A stretch of DNA of 64,000 nt, taken from assembly GCF_037975245.1 (NCBI RefSeq), contig NC_092563.1, positions 22,042,960-22,106,959 of the forward strand, read 5' to 3'. The translations under genes and the position numbers were made by a program. The notes under the pieces are model-generated. The model saw only the letters and a list, made by a program, of their open reading frames with translations. It ran no database searches and had not been told where the DNA came from. Each line of letters opens with the position of its first letter. The stretch's first letter is position 1. Origin of the DNA: Apostichopus japonicus. Its lineage: Eukaryota > Echinodermata > Holothuroidea > Aspidochirotida > Stichopodidae. This document shows, in pieces, positions 34,440 through 45,683 of this stretch.

Positions 34440-35700
34440 CCTAACGACGCTAAGCATATCAACTGTGGTTGACCGAAATTCTATACCGTAGAAATGCTCG
34501 AGTTGAATTGCTAGTGGAGGCGCTATTGCTAAATCGTTTTTATGTAGACAGGCGTTTCAGTGTGGCGCTTCTGGAGAGCTAAAAATCTACTCTGTAGGGT
34601 GAGGCATTCTGGAGAATTTTTTTTGGAAATGTGACAGTGTTTTGGCCTAAACTTAGACCCAAAAAATGTCATTTTTGACATATTTTCCCCAATTATAGAG
34701 CCATCTCTCTACATATGCCTATGAGACTCCTGATTTGATTCCTTGTATGTATTAGCTTGTTGTATAAGATAGGGTCAGTTGACTTGACATTTTTCACTGT
34801 TCTCCACATTTTTTTGGAAAAAATGTCGAAACGACCGGTTTTTTGAATGTAAACAAATCTTTTAAGACAAAAAAAAAGGTCCATGTGACCCCCTCGGAAA
34901 AAAAAGGTTGTTTATTGATGCAGGCTGTCTAACGTGCAAAATAAAGCTATAGGAAGCTCCCTAGTGTATTCCTATCTCCAGTAATGATTTTCTAAACACA
35001 TGGGGTTTGGAATGTTCGAATTTGTACAGTCGGATTGGTAACGGCTAGGTAGCTCACTAACTCATTCGCGAATATCGAACGAGGAACGGGGAATAAGTAT
35101 CTAACTTCACACCGATACTCATACACGAAGCGTTTCAACTGTGGTTGACCGAAATTCGATTCCATAAAAATGCTTGAGTTGAATTGTTAAGGTTACTCAC
35201 TAAGTGGAGGCGCTATTGCTAATTCTATGTAGCATAGCGTTTCAGTGTGGCGCTTCTGGAAAGCTAAAAATCTACTCTGTAGGGTGAGGCATTCTGGAGA
35301 AATATTATCGGAAATTTGACCGTGTTTTGGCACTAACTTAGACCGAAAAACGTCATTTTTGACATGTTTTCCCCAATTATAGAGCCATCTCTCTACATAT
35401 GCCCGTGAAGGCTCCTGGCTTGATTCCTTGTATGGCTTAGCTAGTTGTATCGGATAGGGTTAGTTGACTTCAAGGTTTTCACTGTTCTCACAATTTTTTT
35501 GAAAAAAAGGTCAAAACGACTGATTTTTTAATGTAACCAAATCTTTGAAGACAGAAAAAAAAAAATCCATGTGACCCCCTCGGAAAATGGGTTCTTTATT
35601 GATGCAGGCTGTCTTATGTGCAAAATAAAGCTATGGGAAGCTCTCTATAGTGTATTTCTATCTCGAGTAATGATTTCTAAACACATGGTTTTTCAGTGAC
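34440..35700. repeat. Two diverged direct copies of a ~560 bp unit (about 690 bp apart)
   Basis: Shared text: gttgaccgaaattc, agtggaggcgctattgctaa, gctaaaaatctactctgtag, ttttccccaattatagagcc, ccatgtgaccccctcggaaa. A short piece of the linking sequence (atcgaacgaggaacggggaa) also occurs near 56040. Confidence 0.85.
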
Positions 35701-35709
35701 TCACATATG

Positions 35710-38640
35710 GACCATACCTGTCCAGAAACAAACTGCCCAATGCTAATCAGGAACCCCCCCCCCCCCCAATTGGTCACTTCAAATATGCCAGGCACACTGA
35801 CACAATATTCCTACAGATTTTGTAACTTCACGAATATGCCTCAGCTAAATTGGTTCATGGTGGGGACTACACTGGCGACCAACTTCCTCAATTAGAGGTA
35901 TAACAGAATTTGATGGGATGGAGGGCGAAGGGAGTGGGGGTTTGGGGTGGGGTGGCAAACAAACATTTAGGTACTATTTCATAGTCGTCAGTACATACAC
36001 ACATTGATTTATTGATTGATTTATTTTGTTTCATCACGTGAATATATACAATGTGATAGGAGGTCCTCTAAAAAACCTTCAGATGGCTTAACAAAGTAGA
36101 GGACTCCCTGTAAAGAAAAGGGGAAAAAAAACACATGACCGTAGTTACTTAATGGTGTCCCCCCCCCCCCGCTTGTTGTCTAAATTTCCAAAGAAGATAG
36201 TAGTCCCAATTATTCGGTTACAAATAGCAGCCAATACCTCGACGCATCAAGGCCATATATGTCTACATTTCTTTGTGCTGTGGATTACTCTTTCCTGAGA
36301 CCTACTTGATCATCGTTACTAGAAATATCACAAATTCACATTACAAGAAAAATTAAGGACTCAGGTGTACAAACAACATAGCAGACACCACACACCATCA
36401 CCATTGTCTATATTTCAGCTGCCTATTTGGCGTATATACAGTAAACCAAAATGTAATGTTAGAACTATAATATACATATTTCAGTTAGGACTGACACGGC
36501 ACATTACTTGAGATAAAAACTTACACTGGTAATCTGAATTTTCACTAAATACTTTAGTAAATTATGGTCACTCATTTTCCAACTTAAATCAGTTTATTCT
36601 GACCCAGTCTTTTCTACTCGGGAAATCCATAATTGTCTGAACAAGCCATGTACCAGGATATTCATTTATATAGTTAACTTTTACGTTTGTAGACAAATAC
36701 GTACTGAATGATGACCCTTAAATGTCACAACAAAATTTGTTGATTACACAGAATTTGAAGAAAAATATCTTATTATACAAAGCAAAGCAAATGTGGCAAA
36801 ATTACAATTAAAAAAGAACACGTTGCTTTATTATGACAAGATTTCAGAACATTAAAATTATCTAAAAATCGCTGTTTTGGAGGAAATTTGAAAAAGTTCA
36901 AACCATTGTAAGCAGTGACTTCAGGATATAATTTAGCAGCTGTAATGCAATATAAATGTAAGTGTTTGAAAATGCCAGTGAGCATTGCTCATATCTCGCC
37001 AGGGTTTTTAAGTGGACTATAGTTTGCAGACACCACCGTAAATAACAAAACAGTGTCAAATTTGTAATCAATAACAACAATATAAGTTTGTAGAAATAGA
37101 TTATAGAACTTGCTCCTAGGTAACCATTCTGTTTTTACTTTAGAAACTCGCATGTTGGTTGGAGAGGCCCTTCAAGCGGGGACGAGGAGGGGGGGGGGGG
37201 GCAGGCTTCTGTTATAGATAAGACAAACTGACTTCGTTTTGAAGTACCACTGGTGTTCAAGGCTCATATAGGCATCATAAATGCATGATGCATGGATATA
37301 GTCTTTGACACTCTTTGTACTGAAAAGAAATAAATGTAAACAATACATCGTGCACATTCACATGGGAAAATATATTACAGACAAACGTGCACTTTTACTA
37401 CAATACTGGATATATGATAACGGAAACTAGTCAAGATGACGTCACCCTCTTGAACAGAACCACAAAAAATGAAAGGAAAACTGCAACATGTTGTTGGCGT
37501 GATGTCGTCCTCCATCCGGTTCATTACGTTGAGTAAATCTCAGAAAATCTAATATCCACTTTAATTGATTCAATGGTTGTCGCTGGGATGGGTGACCAAG
37601 CGTCCATTTTCAGATGAACAACGGTCAGTCGCTGGGCAAATTGCTGGGCTTAAGTCATCTACAACAAATCAAAAACAACGATGTCAGGTTATTAATATTC
37701 GTTTGCTTACAATACCAATCTTGGAACATTAACATAACGGACTTTTCATATGGAACTCGAAAAAGTACTCGAAAAAAGAAGCCGGAAGAAAAAGTACTCC
37801 ATTTCGGTACTTGGATTATTAAAAACAGTAATCGGACTAGAACTTGGTACTCGAAACCCAAGTACCCGGAAGTACTTGACTTACATGTACTCGACTAGAG
37901 CACTGTTGGCTTGAATTGACACTTTCTTTCTATTACAACTGTTACATTGAGGAGCTGAAGGCTGAGCCTTTCTGACCATGGACAATTCCGAATATAAAGT
38001 GGGACAAAATCTTGACGTCCAGAACTTTGAACCAGAAACGGATAAAACAGAAATTTTCACGACCAGATAAAAATAATTGCCAGGTGACTTTCCTTTTTTT
38101 AAGTAAAATATCTAACTACCTCGTTAATGTATTTAAAGAGAAGGATGAGTGACCAGTCTTCTGTGTACAGATAACTTCTGTACAGAGTGTAAGAGAAGTG
38201 CTGCATTTTATTTAATATCACTCAGCTGGGACAACATTTGGTATTGATGTACTTTCAGTTCCCGCTTCAAAGCAATCACTGACGTTGTGAGCATTATGAA
38301 CACCTCGCTTATATTTGATAAAGCTTAAAAACGTCTGTTCAATAGAAGACAATAGCGTGGTGAAGCATTGGAAAATTGTGCCAACTGGCTGTTCAATATA
38401 TTGCAGTTAATAAATCATCCATGATAATAATACGTAGTAACTATAGCCATGGATCGTGGAACTTTCTATTGCAGTGCGTCATGGTTCTTCATCCTTACAC
38501 AATTCTAATAAGTAAGTTTGCTTTAACAACTTCATATTTAGCGTAATCTTATATATACTGTAATGAAGCCAATATTTTGGGCAGAGAAAGAAGGCATATA
38601 AAGTGAAGTTTCTAATTTATTGGAATATGATATATGGAGA
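35710..38640. other. Non-coding stretch with G/C homopolymers
   Basis: No supported exon. Poly-C tracts near 35755 and 36160 and poly-G near 37188. Open frames here lack recognisable features. Confidence 0.35.
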
Positions 38641-38651
38641 TGACATCATAC

Positions 38652-38768
38652 CAAACTCTGTAGGAACTGATTGAATCCTGGGAGGATGGATCTGAAGACC
38701 AAGTAGACTCCTATCATGTCGGACATCCTGGGTATCATAATCCTCGGTACACTGGACTGGTAAAGTAT
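38652..38768 (-). CDS. Possible internal exon of an unidentified gene
   Basis: Acceptor gtttttcag and donor gtatga bracket an open frame in phase 1 reading TLPVQCTEDYDTQDVRHDRS then LLGLQIHPPRIQSVPTEFG. A second frame (ILYQSSVPRIMIPRMSDMIG) is also open. The phase-1 reading fits the donor at 46821, so both exons may belong to one minus-strand gene. Neither frame matches a family I know. Confidence 0.35.
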
Positions 38769-39933
38769 CTGAAAAACAGAGAATGTAAAGACCAGATCAG
38801 AAATACCAATGAAGTGACTCAAAGAGATAGGATGATATATCAAACACGTCTAATCTCACGAGTGTAATTGAGATGTCATAATTACTCAAATATAGGTTTT
38901 CATGCTAAAATAAGCTATAAATAAGGAAAAACACGTCTAAAACTTCAAAGTAAAACGTCACCATTTAATAGAGAAATATCAAATGTTCTAGATGAAAGTT
39001 GAAATTAGGGGTGAACAAATCCGATTTAAACATTTCGATTTGACATAAAACATCATTATCTTAAGTGAAAAACCGAATTACGCCATAAACGACCACATTA
39101 TCGTTTCGTTTCGTTTATTTATTTATTTTTTTCTCACAACATGTACACATTTTAATTAGCTAATGCAGAGAGTTATGGAATGTGAAAGCAAGTGTATCAA
39201 AAAACCCATTGTGGGCTTATCTAGTGAGACACTCCCTGTGCATAGAGTACACAAATAACTAACATAAAGAAAAGAATTACGAAAATAACTAAGACAAATG
39301 GAGAAAAGGAAGAAAAAGGAAAGAAAGGAAAAAGTTGAAGTAAAATTTGTATTTAAACGAATTAAGGGAAGCAAGGTTGTGACCTGACATTAGGCAGCAG
39401 AGAATTCAATGTGATGCTTGTACGACGACGAAGGCTACAGTTTCCTACATTGGTGTGAATGCGATTAGGTCGCACAATTTATATGTGGCGTGTGTTATTA
39501 TTGTGAATATCATGGGTGTGAACAAGGAAATTGTCGAAAGCAGGTGGGACCTGTCCACAGTGGCGGCGGAACCGGGGGGGCTTGGGGGGGGCTCAGCCCC
39601 CCCCAATGAAAAAGTTGAGGGGGCAAATGCATGATAAGCCCCCCCAATATTTACCAAGGCTCCGAAACGTGCATCTGCCCATTTTTCAATGCATACTTGT
39701 CGATCTGTCCGATGCACACGTATACTATATAGGTGTAATAATTTTAGTAATTGCTGGGGGACCCTGGTCCCTCGGACCGTCCCCTGGCTATAGACCACAT
39801 TGTCACCCCAACCGCGTCTTCACGCCCCGTGAAAAGTGGAAGCAGTTAGTGTGAGTACCGGTAAGCGTAACACAACTTCGTCTTAGGCCAATGACTTGCC
39901 TCATTTCAGCCAGTTCTCCAACATCCCCTTACT

Positions 39934-40334
39934 TAGTGGCGGAGCGTCCATATATACAGTCAGGGGGCGGATCCCCCCCCCCCCTCCTGACGGACTCAAA
40001 TGGACTGCTGGCGCCCTTTTCAGCTTTTCACTACTTTTAACTTATTCGCGATTATTGACTATTTTATTGCGCTCTCATATACCTATTGACATTTGTCATA
40101 TTCTGTTGGTGTAATTTTCCGACAAAATGGCGATGACACCTATTTATTCTCCGTTTATCTGCAAATTAGCAAGGCCCGAAAAGGGTCATTTCCTGCAATC
40201 TAGGGAGTAACTTTACTCAATTTTTTCCGTACGCTCCGCGCCAACCTGTGGTGGCGCTCCGCTTAGATAGTGTCGAAAGCGCCCCTACAGACCATTCTTG
40301 CCCCCCCTGACCAATACCCCTAGCTCCGCCACTG
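39934..40334. mobile_element. hAT-like MITE, family A copy 1 (401 bp), nested
   Basis: The left end (T)AGTGGCGGAGCGTCC and right end GCTCCGCCACTG are inverted. The flanks are CCCTTACT on both sides (39926-39933, 40335-40342), a perfect 8 bp target duplication. The interior holds gacggactcaaatggact and the GTACGCT-GGTGGCGCTCC module. Confidence 0.95.
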
Positions 40335-40499
40335 CCCTTACTACACTCAAAAACGTCTTTGCGAGAACACTACGAGTAATAGCTACTCTCTTAAAACACC
40401 ATCGAATATACAAATTACAATGTTTTTAGAGACTTTTACGTGCAATCTGAGAAATTGCAGGCTTGAGACCCATATTTTAGGGCTAGGTATTCGCAGCAT

Positions 40500-40612
40500 A
40501 AAACACTCGGGAAGTACCGTTTCCGGCCATCTGGGGGTTTGAAAAAAAAACCAAATTTTCTTGTACGCTCCGCGCCAACCGATGGTGGCGCTCCACTTAG
40601 ATAGTCTCCACA
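40500..40612. repeat. GTACGCT-GGTGGCGCTCC module in the outer MITE
   Basis: Reads ccgtttccggccatctgggg, gtacgctccgcgccaaccga, tggtggcgctccacttagat. It is shared with family A MITEs and with the 22.0 and 46.2 kb copies, so elements with different ends carry the same inner module. Confidence 0.85.
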
Positions 40613-40661
40613 CATTAGCCCCCCCAATAATTTTTCAGTTCCGCCGCGCCTGCCTGTCCAT

Positions 40662-42260
40662 GAATAACTCTATAAGCATTTTCCTCTGATGCCATAATGA
40701 TTAAACATTGAAATTGGTGGATTCCACGTAGAACGCAGTTTTTAAGGGTAAACACCAATTGCTTGACATAAACCATCAATATTTTGAGGTGGAAGTCGAA
40801 TTTGGAGAAAAAACGAGCGTCGTAATTTGAAAATATCGCATGCACTTTTCGACATCTACAAATATGAAATTATTCTGTGCAACGGCCCCACCACTGGCTT
40901 TCAGCTCATTAGGTTTGAAAGCTTGGGCTGGTTCGTGCATGGTGAGGTTACAGGCGGCGAAGTCCCCGGTAAATTTGGAATTTGACGTCTTTCATTTTAT
41001 CTTCGTATCTCGTTTAAAGCACAAAATATATCTGAAGAGGAGAATTCAATTTATGTGGAACGTATCTCTAGATCCCACAATGGGCAGGTCCGAAGGGATG
41101 TGGGGGGGGGGGGCAGGGGCTGCATCAAGCTGCATTGTAGCAAACCTAGCAACATTATCGAATAAACACTGAGAACGAAGTTAAATCTGAATTCAAAAAG
41201 AATTTTGAAAATCCAAAGTCTATGCCAACTTTCAATGACAGGAATGTTTGGGTCCTCTTCCCCATATATTGCCATGCTCTCTTTGTGTTACAGAATACCT
41301 TATACCTTGAAATATTTGAAGAATATCTTTCCAAATGATAATAAATAGCGTGGTGTGATAAGCTAACAAATACTGGGAGAGGTGGGCAGAAATGGGCGCG
41401 GTTTTACGAGCCTCTCCATACGAATTTTACGTAGAACGTAAGAAATTGTAAATAATTGAAACTAGAATTTTTCCCTTTAAATTTCGAAACTATATATACC
41501 AATTTTTTTGCTGTATGTCTCAAACGATTTCTCAAGCGTGAACTGCTTTACTCTACATTTACATATTTGTTTTGAAAATTCGACTACTCAAAAACGAGTA
41601 CATAAAGTAGTGAATTCTTGTCTTCGTAAAGTTTTTGATTTAACCTTTCTCAAACACATACTTTCCCACCACCTTTGTTTATACTCGTACTTCAGTGTGT
41701 GGGGTAACCTTATCCTTCTTTTTCGGCTTTGTCAGCCCATGGAGGTAAAAACATGCAGCCATACACAATTTGGCGCTCCATGGGATTCGCGCAAGCGCAG
41801 AGGGTACACTGAACATTGACCAATCACCCAGTTCGCCTCTTTACGTAACGTAATTCTAAAATTAAAAAAGTTGGTTCGCAACACAGTACAGCAACATAGA
41901 GCATGGATAACGCTTAACAATATCTTATACATTTTTCGAGAAAATGAATATTCATTTCTTTATCGACCTGTAACGTAACCAGTACAAATAATTCGCTGTT
42001 CTCACAAAAACTTCATTTGAATTTATTTTTTGTCACAATTTCTCAAAGTATTTTCATTTCTAGATTATTAACGTCTGTTTTGTAACCTTGTGCACGCGCT
42101 TTTTGATTAAATATTGTCAATTTGTCATCAAACTCTACCAATTAGGGGATTTAAGCCATTATCGTGATCAGCACGATACTGAAGCTATTCACAATTTATA
42201 TTAGTTTTGACGTCAATTGTGTCGTACAACGATGTGTTAAATAAGTTTAAAATTTAGAGT
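40662..42260. other. Non-coding stretch
   Basis: No supported exon on either strand. A poly-G tract lies at 41102-41113. Some open frames (40840-41172, 41508-41819) have no recognisable features. Confidence 0.35.
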
Positions 42261-42264
42261 AGTA

Positions 42265-42566
42265 GGGCTTCTCGGCCTTCTGTCTAAGATCATGTGTAGT
42301 ATCTGTTCCCTTTTGAGGGGAATGGTAATGCACACCTGACGATGATCACACAGTCACAGTACCGATGCAAGGGGACTGGGGGTTAGAAGCGGATCAGTCG
42401 TTCAGTAGTTTGGTTTTCTTGCCCAGGTTGTTTCCTGGGCGACTTTTTCTTAAAAAGTATAGGGCTTCTCGATGATCACATAGTCACAGTCCCGATGCAA
42501 GGGGAATGGGGCTGAGAGCGGATCAATCGTTCGGTAGTTTGGTTTTCGTGCCACCTTTTTTTTAAA
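42265..42566 (+). repeat. U2 snRNA-headed repeat, copy A, with a second partial tail
   Basis: Begins GGCTTCTCGGCCTTCTGTCT, then AAGATCATGTGTAGTATCTG, close to the 5' end of U2 snRNA including the GTAGTA branch-site-pairing box, then switches to a non-U2 tail (gatgatcacacagtcacag, gatgcaaggggactgg, tagtttggtttt, cccaggttgtttcctggg). A tail-only second unit follows (42461-42566). It lies in the same arrangement as copy B at 47905. Confidence 0.75.
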
Positions 42567-43029
42567 AAGTAGGGCTTTAATGTGATAGTCGCGGAGTTTA
42601 AGGAATGTGAAGGGGTAAAACCGGGCAAATGGATCAGGGATTGTGGGCAAAAATCGAGATGGCTTAATTAAGGACAAATTTCAGCAACATCAAAAGTGAA
42701 GTTTTAACAAAGAAATGTATTTCTCTGTGTAGGAATTGAGATTGGGGACGGGGGTACACAATCAGTACCAAACGTTCTAACGCCAGTACTGAAAGTGAGT
42801 AGAGGTGGCCAATTTATCGATCCAAAGGCAGTGAATTATCTCACCATATTAAAATTAGATCATCTCAAGGAAGAAAAAAATTTGAACACTTTATGGGAAT
42901 CTCATCCCCATTGGTGTCATTGTCTGGTGCAGGGAATTGTACACCAGCCTACGATTTATTGTATGACGGAGGGCACAGGCGTAGGAGGCGGGGGGGGGGG
43001 GGGCTGGCTGGGCTGCAGCCCCCAACCAT

Positions 43030-43346
43030 ATTTTTTGGAGAAAATTCGGGCAAAATGCTGAGAATTTTTCGAGCACCTACTGAGAGAAAATAATTTGCAG
43101 TGTGTTTTTCATTTTTTTTGGGGGGGGGGGGAACTTCGGCAATATGCTGAGAATTTTTCGGGCATCTACTGAAAGAATAATAATTTGCAATGTGTAATTC
43201 AAATTTTTTGTGAAAATTCTGGCAATATGCTGATAATTTTTCGAGCACCTACTGAAAGAAAATAATTTGCAATGTGTTTTTCAAGTTTTTTTTGGGGGGG
43301 GGGTGGGGGATTCGGGCAATATGCTGAGAATTTTTCGGGCACCTAC
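43030..43346. repeat. ~100 bp tandem repeat, about four units
   Basis: Shared text atgctgagaatttttcggg, caccta, gaaagaaaataatttgc, aatgtgtttttca, with poly-G of different lengths in several units. Confidence 0.85.
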
Positions 43347-43745
43347 CAGTGGCTGAGCGTCCATACAGTCAGAGTGGGCGGATGCCCCCCTGACGGACTC
43401 AAATGGACTACTGGCGCCCTTTTCAGCTTTTTACCACTCTCTACAAGTTATTCGCGATTATTGACTTTTTTATTGCGCTCTGGAATACCTATTGACATTT
43501 GTCACATTTTGTTGGTACAATTTTCTGACAAATGGCGATGACACCTATTTATTCTTCGTTTATCTGCAAATTAGAAAGGCCCGGAAAGGGTGATTCCCGG
43601 CAATCTAGGGAGTATCTTTACTCAAAAATTTTCTGTACGCTCCGCGCCAACCTGTGGTGGCGCTCCGCTTAGATAGTGTCGAAAGCGCCCCTACAGAGCA
43701 TTCTCCCCCCCCCCCCTGACCAATACCCCTATAGCTCCGCCACTG
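43347..43745. mobile_element. hAT-like MITE, family A copy 2 (399 bp), nested
   Basis: Ends CAGTGGCTGAGCGTCC and GCTCCGCCACTG. Flanks GCACCTAC and ACACCTTC agree at 6 of 8 positions, a worn target duplication. The interior is as in copies 1 and 3. Confidence 0.88.
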
Positions 43746-44199
43746 ACACCTTCTGAGAGAAGAAGAACTTGCAATGTGTATTTCAATGGTTATATTATTA
43801 TCATTATTGTTGTAACGACTTCCCCAATAATTGGAAGGGTTAAAACACGGAAAACGATTGTACGACATGTGATGTAATAACCGAAGAATGCCTATATGAT
43901 AGGCACATTAAAACGTGGAGCGCGCGCGGAGCGCGCGAAAAATTTTGGTTATATTTTCGGGCAAGTCGTTACAGCCCCCCCCCCCCCCCCCAAATGAAAT
44001 GAGGCTCCTACGCCTATGATGGAGGGTTGTATTTCTTATGACAGACAGAGAGATATAACATAAGGACATAAATTTGAGTCAATGCTTCCATGTCTATCAT
44101 ATCAGAAATATCACAATTTTGTACGTCTCTTCAAAGTTATAATTATGGCTCGTATCAGGTGCGTATCCAGGGGGGGGGCGTTGGGGGCGCGCGCCCCCG

Positions 44200-44350
44200 G
44201 GTAAGAAAAAGAGAAGAGAAAAAAAGAGAAGAAAAAAGGAAAAAAGAGGGGAAAAAAGAGGAGGAGGAGAGGAAGGAAGGGAAAAGAAAAAGAAGAAAGT
44301 GAGAAAAAGGAGAAAAAGAGGGAGTAAAAGCAAAACGCGAAGACACCGGG
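44200..44350. repeat. Purine-rich GAA/GGA low-complexity stretch
   Basis: Almost pure A/G on the plus strand, adjacent to the left end of the 44156-46371 element. Its Lys/Glu-rich and Phe/Leu/Ser-rich open frames are composition artefacts. Confidence 0.9.
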
Positions 44351-45305
44351 AAGAGAAAGAGGAACAGTGACATCATTACAGCGCTGAAGGGTAGCATGTG
44401 ACGGATCAATGATTTCGTAAAAGTGTGACTCACCCTACCCCTTACACCGACAACTCCATTTTTTGACGTTTCCATTTTCATCTCTCACTAATGATCTATA
44501 TATATAGTATATATGGTCTATCATAACGCATGTGTAGAATTGTGCTATGAAACCAACTGTGGCTGGTCTCGAACTCGACCGTGTCGTCGGGGAACATGGC
44601 GCATTTTGGGATGGGGGCGACCGCCCGCCACCCCCCATTCAGCATTTTTTTAAATGATATCGCTAAGTAATTTCAAAATAGAAAGTGCTTAGAGGCAACT
44701 TACAAGGCCTGGGAAGTGTCATTTCCAGCGATCTGGGAGGCATTTTCGGCCAAAATTTGCTTGTACGCTTCGCGCGAACAAATGGTCCTGGGTAGTGCCA
44801 TTTCCAGCGATCTGGGAGGCATTTTCGGCCAAAATTTTCTCGTACGCTTCGCGCCAACCTATGGTGTCGCTACGCTTAGATAATTTGCCTACAGCTTTGG
44901 CCCTTCCCTGGCAAATTCCTCGCTACGCGCCTGTTCGAATTTGTAACGCAAACAGCAGATATCACATCATATCAGTGAGCATGAAAATGGCGTTCCAGGA
45001 TGAAAAGCCTCAAAACTGTCCGACTTGCCTTAAAAAAAAATAATAAAAAAAAAAAAATAAAAAAATTTCGCGCGCAAAGCGCGCGTTCAACGTGTTCATG
45101 TCAATATCATATAAGCAAGAATCGGTTATTACATCGCATGCCATCATGTACCGTACGGTCCGTTCAAATTGCGCAGTATACCGCGGGATGCTAATGTAAA
45201 CAACGACATGTCTCATGTAGATGTATAAAAAGCATGGAGGTCCAATTATGTCAAAACTCTCTTTTACATTATTAATGGCGAATTAGGGCCTGCACCCCCG
45301 CCGCG

Positions 45306-45683
45306 CAGTGGCGGAGCGTCCATATGGTCAGGGGGGACGGATGCCCCCCTGACGGACTCAAATGGACTGCTGGCGCCTTTTTCAGCTCTTTACCACTTTT
45401 TACTTATTCTAGATTATTGACTTTTTTATTGCGCTCTCATCTACTTATTGACATTTGTCACATTTTGTTGGTGTAATTTGGCGATGACACCTTATTCTTC
45501 GTTTATCTGCAAATTAGCCAGGCCCGGAAAGGGTCATTTCCGGCGATCTAGGGAGTATCTTTACTCAAAAATTTTCTGTACGCTACGCGCCAACCAGTGG
45601 TGGCGCTCCGCTTAGATAGTGTCGAAAGCGCCCCTACAGACCATTCTCGCCACTCCTGACCAATACCCCTAGCTCCGCCACTG
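45306..45683. mobile_element. hAT-like MITE, family A copy 3 (378 bp), nested
   Basis: Ends CAGTGGCGGAGCGTCC and GCTCCGCCACTG, flanked by CCGCCGCG on both sides (45298-45305, 45684-45691), a perfect 8 bp target duplication. Confidence 0.95.

Larger units (their letters stand above)
32740..34440. repeat. Local direct duplication of about 0.7-0.9 kb (copies near 32.74-33.72 and 33.83-34.40 kb)
   Basis: Shared phrases are ttacacattgtaattactta, acccaagtattgacagatag, tttgatagtttgatgagttc and the exon-like block. The copies have diverged by substitutions and indels, so this duplication is older than the one at 6.4-10.7 kb. Confidence 0.8.
39558..40652. mobile_element. 1.1 kb hAT-like MITE with perfect 8 bp target duplication, hosting a second MITE
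   Basis: The ends are CAGTGGCGGCGGAACC and the complement of CAGGCGCGGCGGAACT. They are flanked by CCTGTCCA on both sides (39550-39557, 40653-40660), an exact 8 bp duplication as made by hAT transposases. The subterminal region has poly-G/poly-C boxes. No transposase is encoded. Another MITE (39934-40334) is inserted inside. Confidence 0.92.
42974..44018. mobile_element. 1.05 kb hAT-like MITE with CACAGGCGTAGGAG ends, hosting family A copy 2
   Basis: Ends CACAGGCGTAGGAGGC and the complement of CATAGGCGTAGGAGCC. Flanks ACGGAGGG (42966-42973) and ATGGAGGG (44019-44026) match at 7 of 8 bases. Inside are about four tandem units (~100 bp; agaatttttcgagcacctac), poly-G runs, a perfect GCGCGC-type palindrome near 43918-43938, and the nested MITE at 43347-43745. 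Confidence 0.82.

Noticed and set aside
39445-39854. Open frames on both strands over the MITE left end
   Set aside because: They read through the inverted terminal repeat and poly-G boxes of a non-coding element.
44090-44481. Lys/Glu-rich and Phe/Leu/Ser-rich coding frames
   Set aside because: They come from a purine-rich low-complexity tract at the end of a MITE and appear on both strands.
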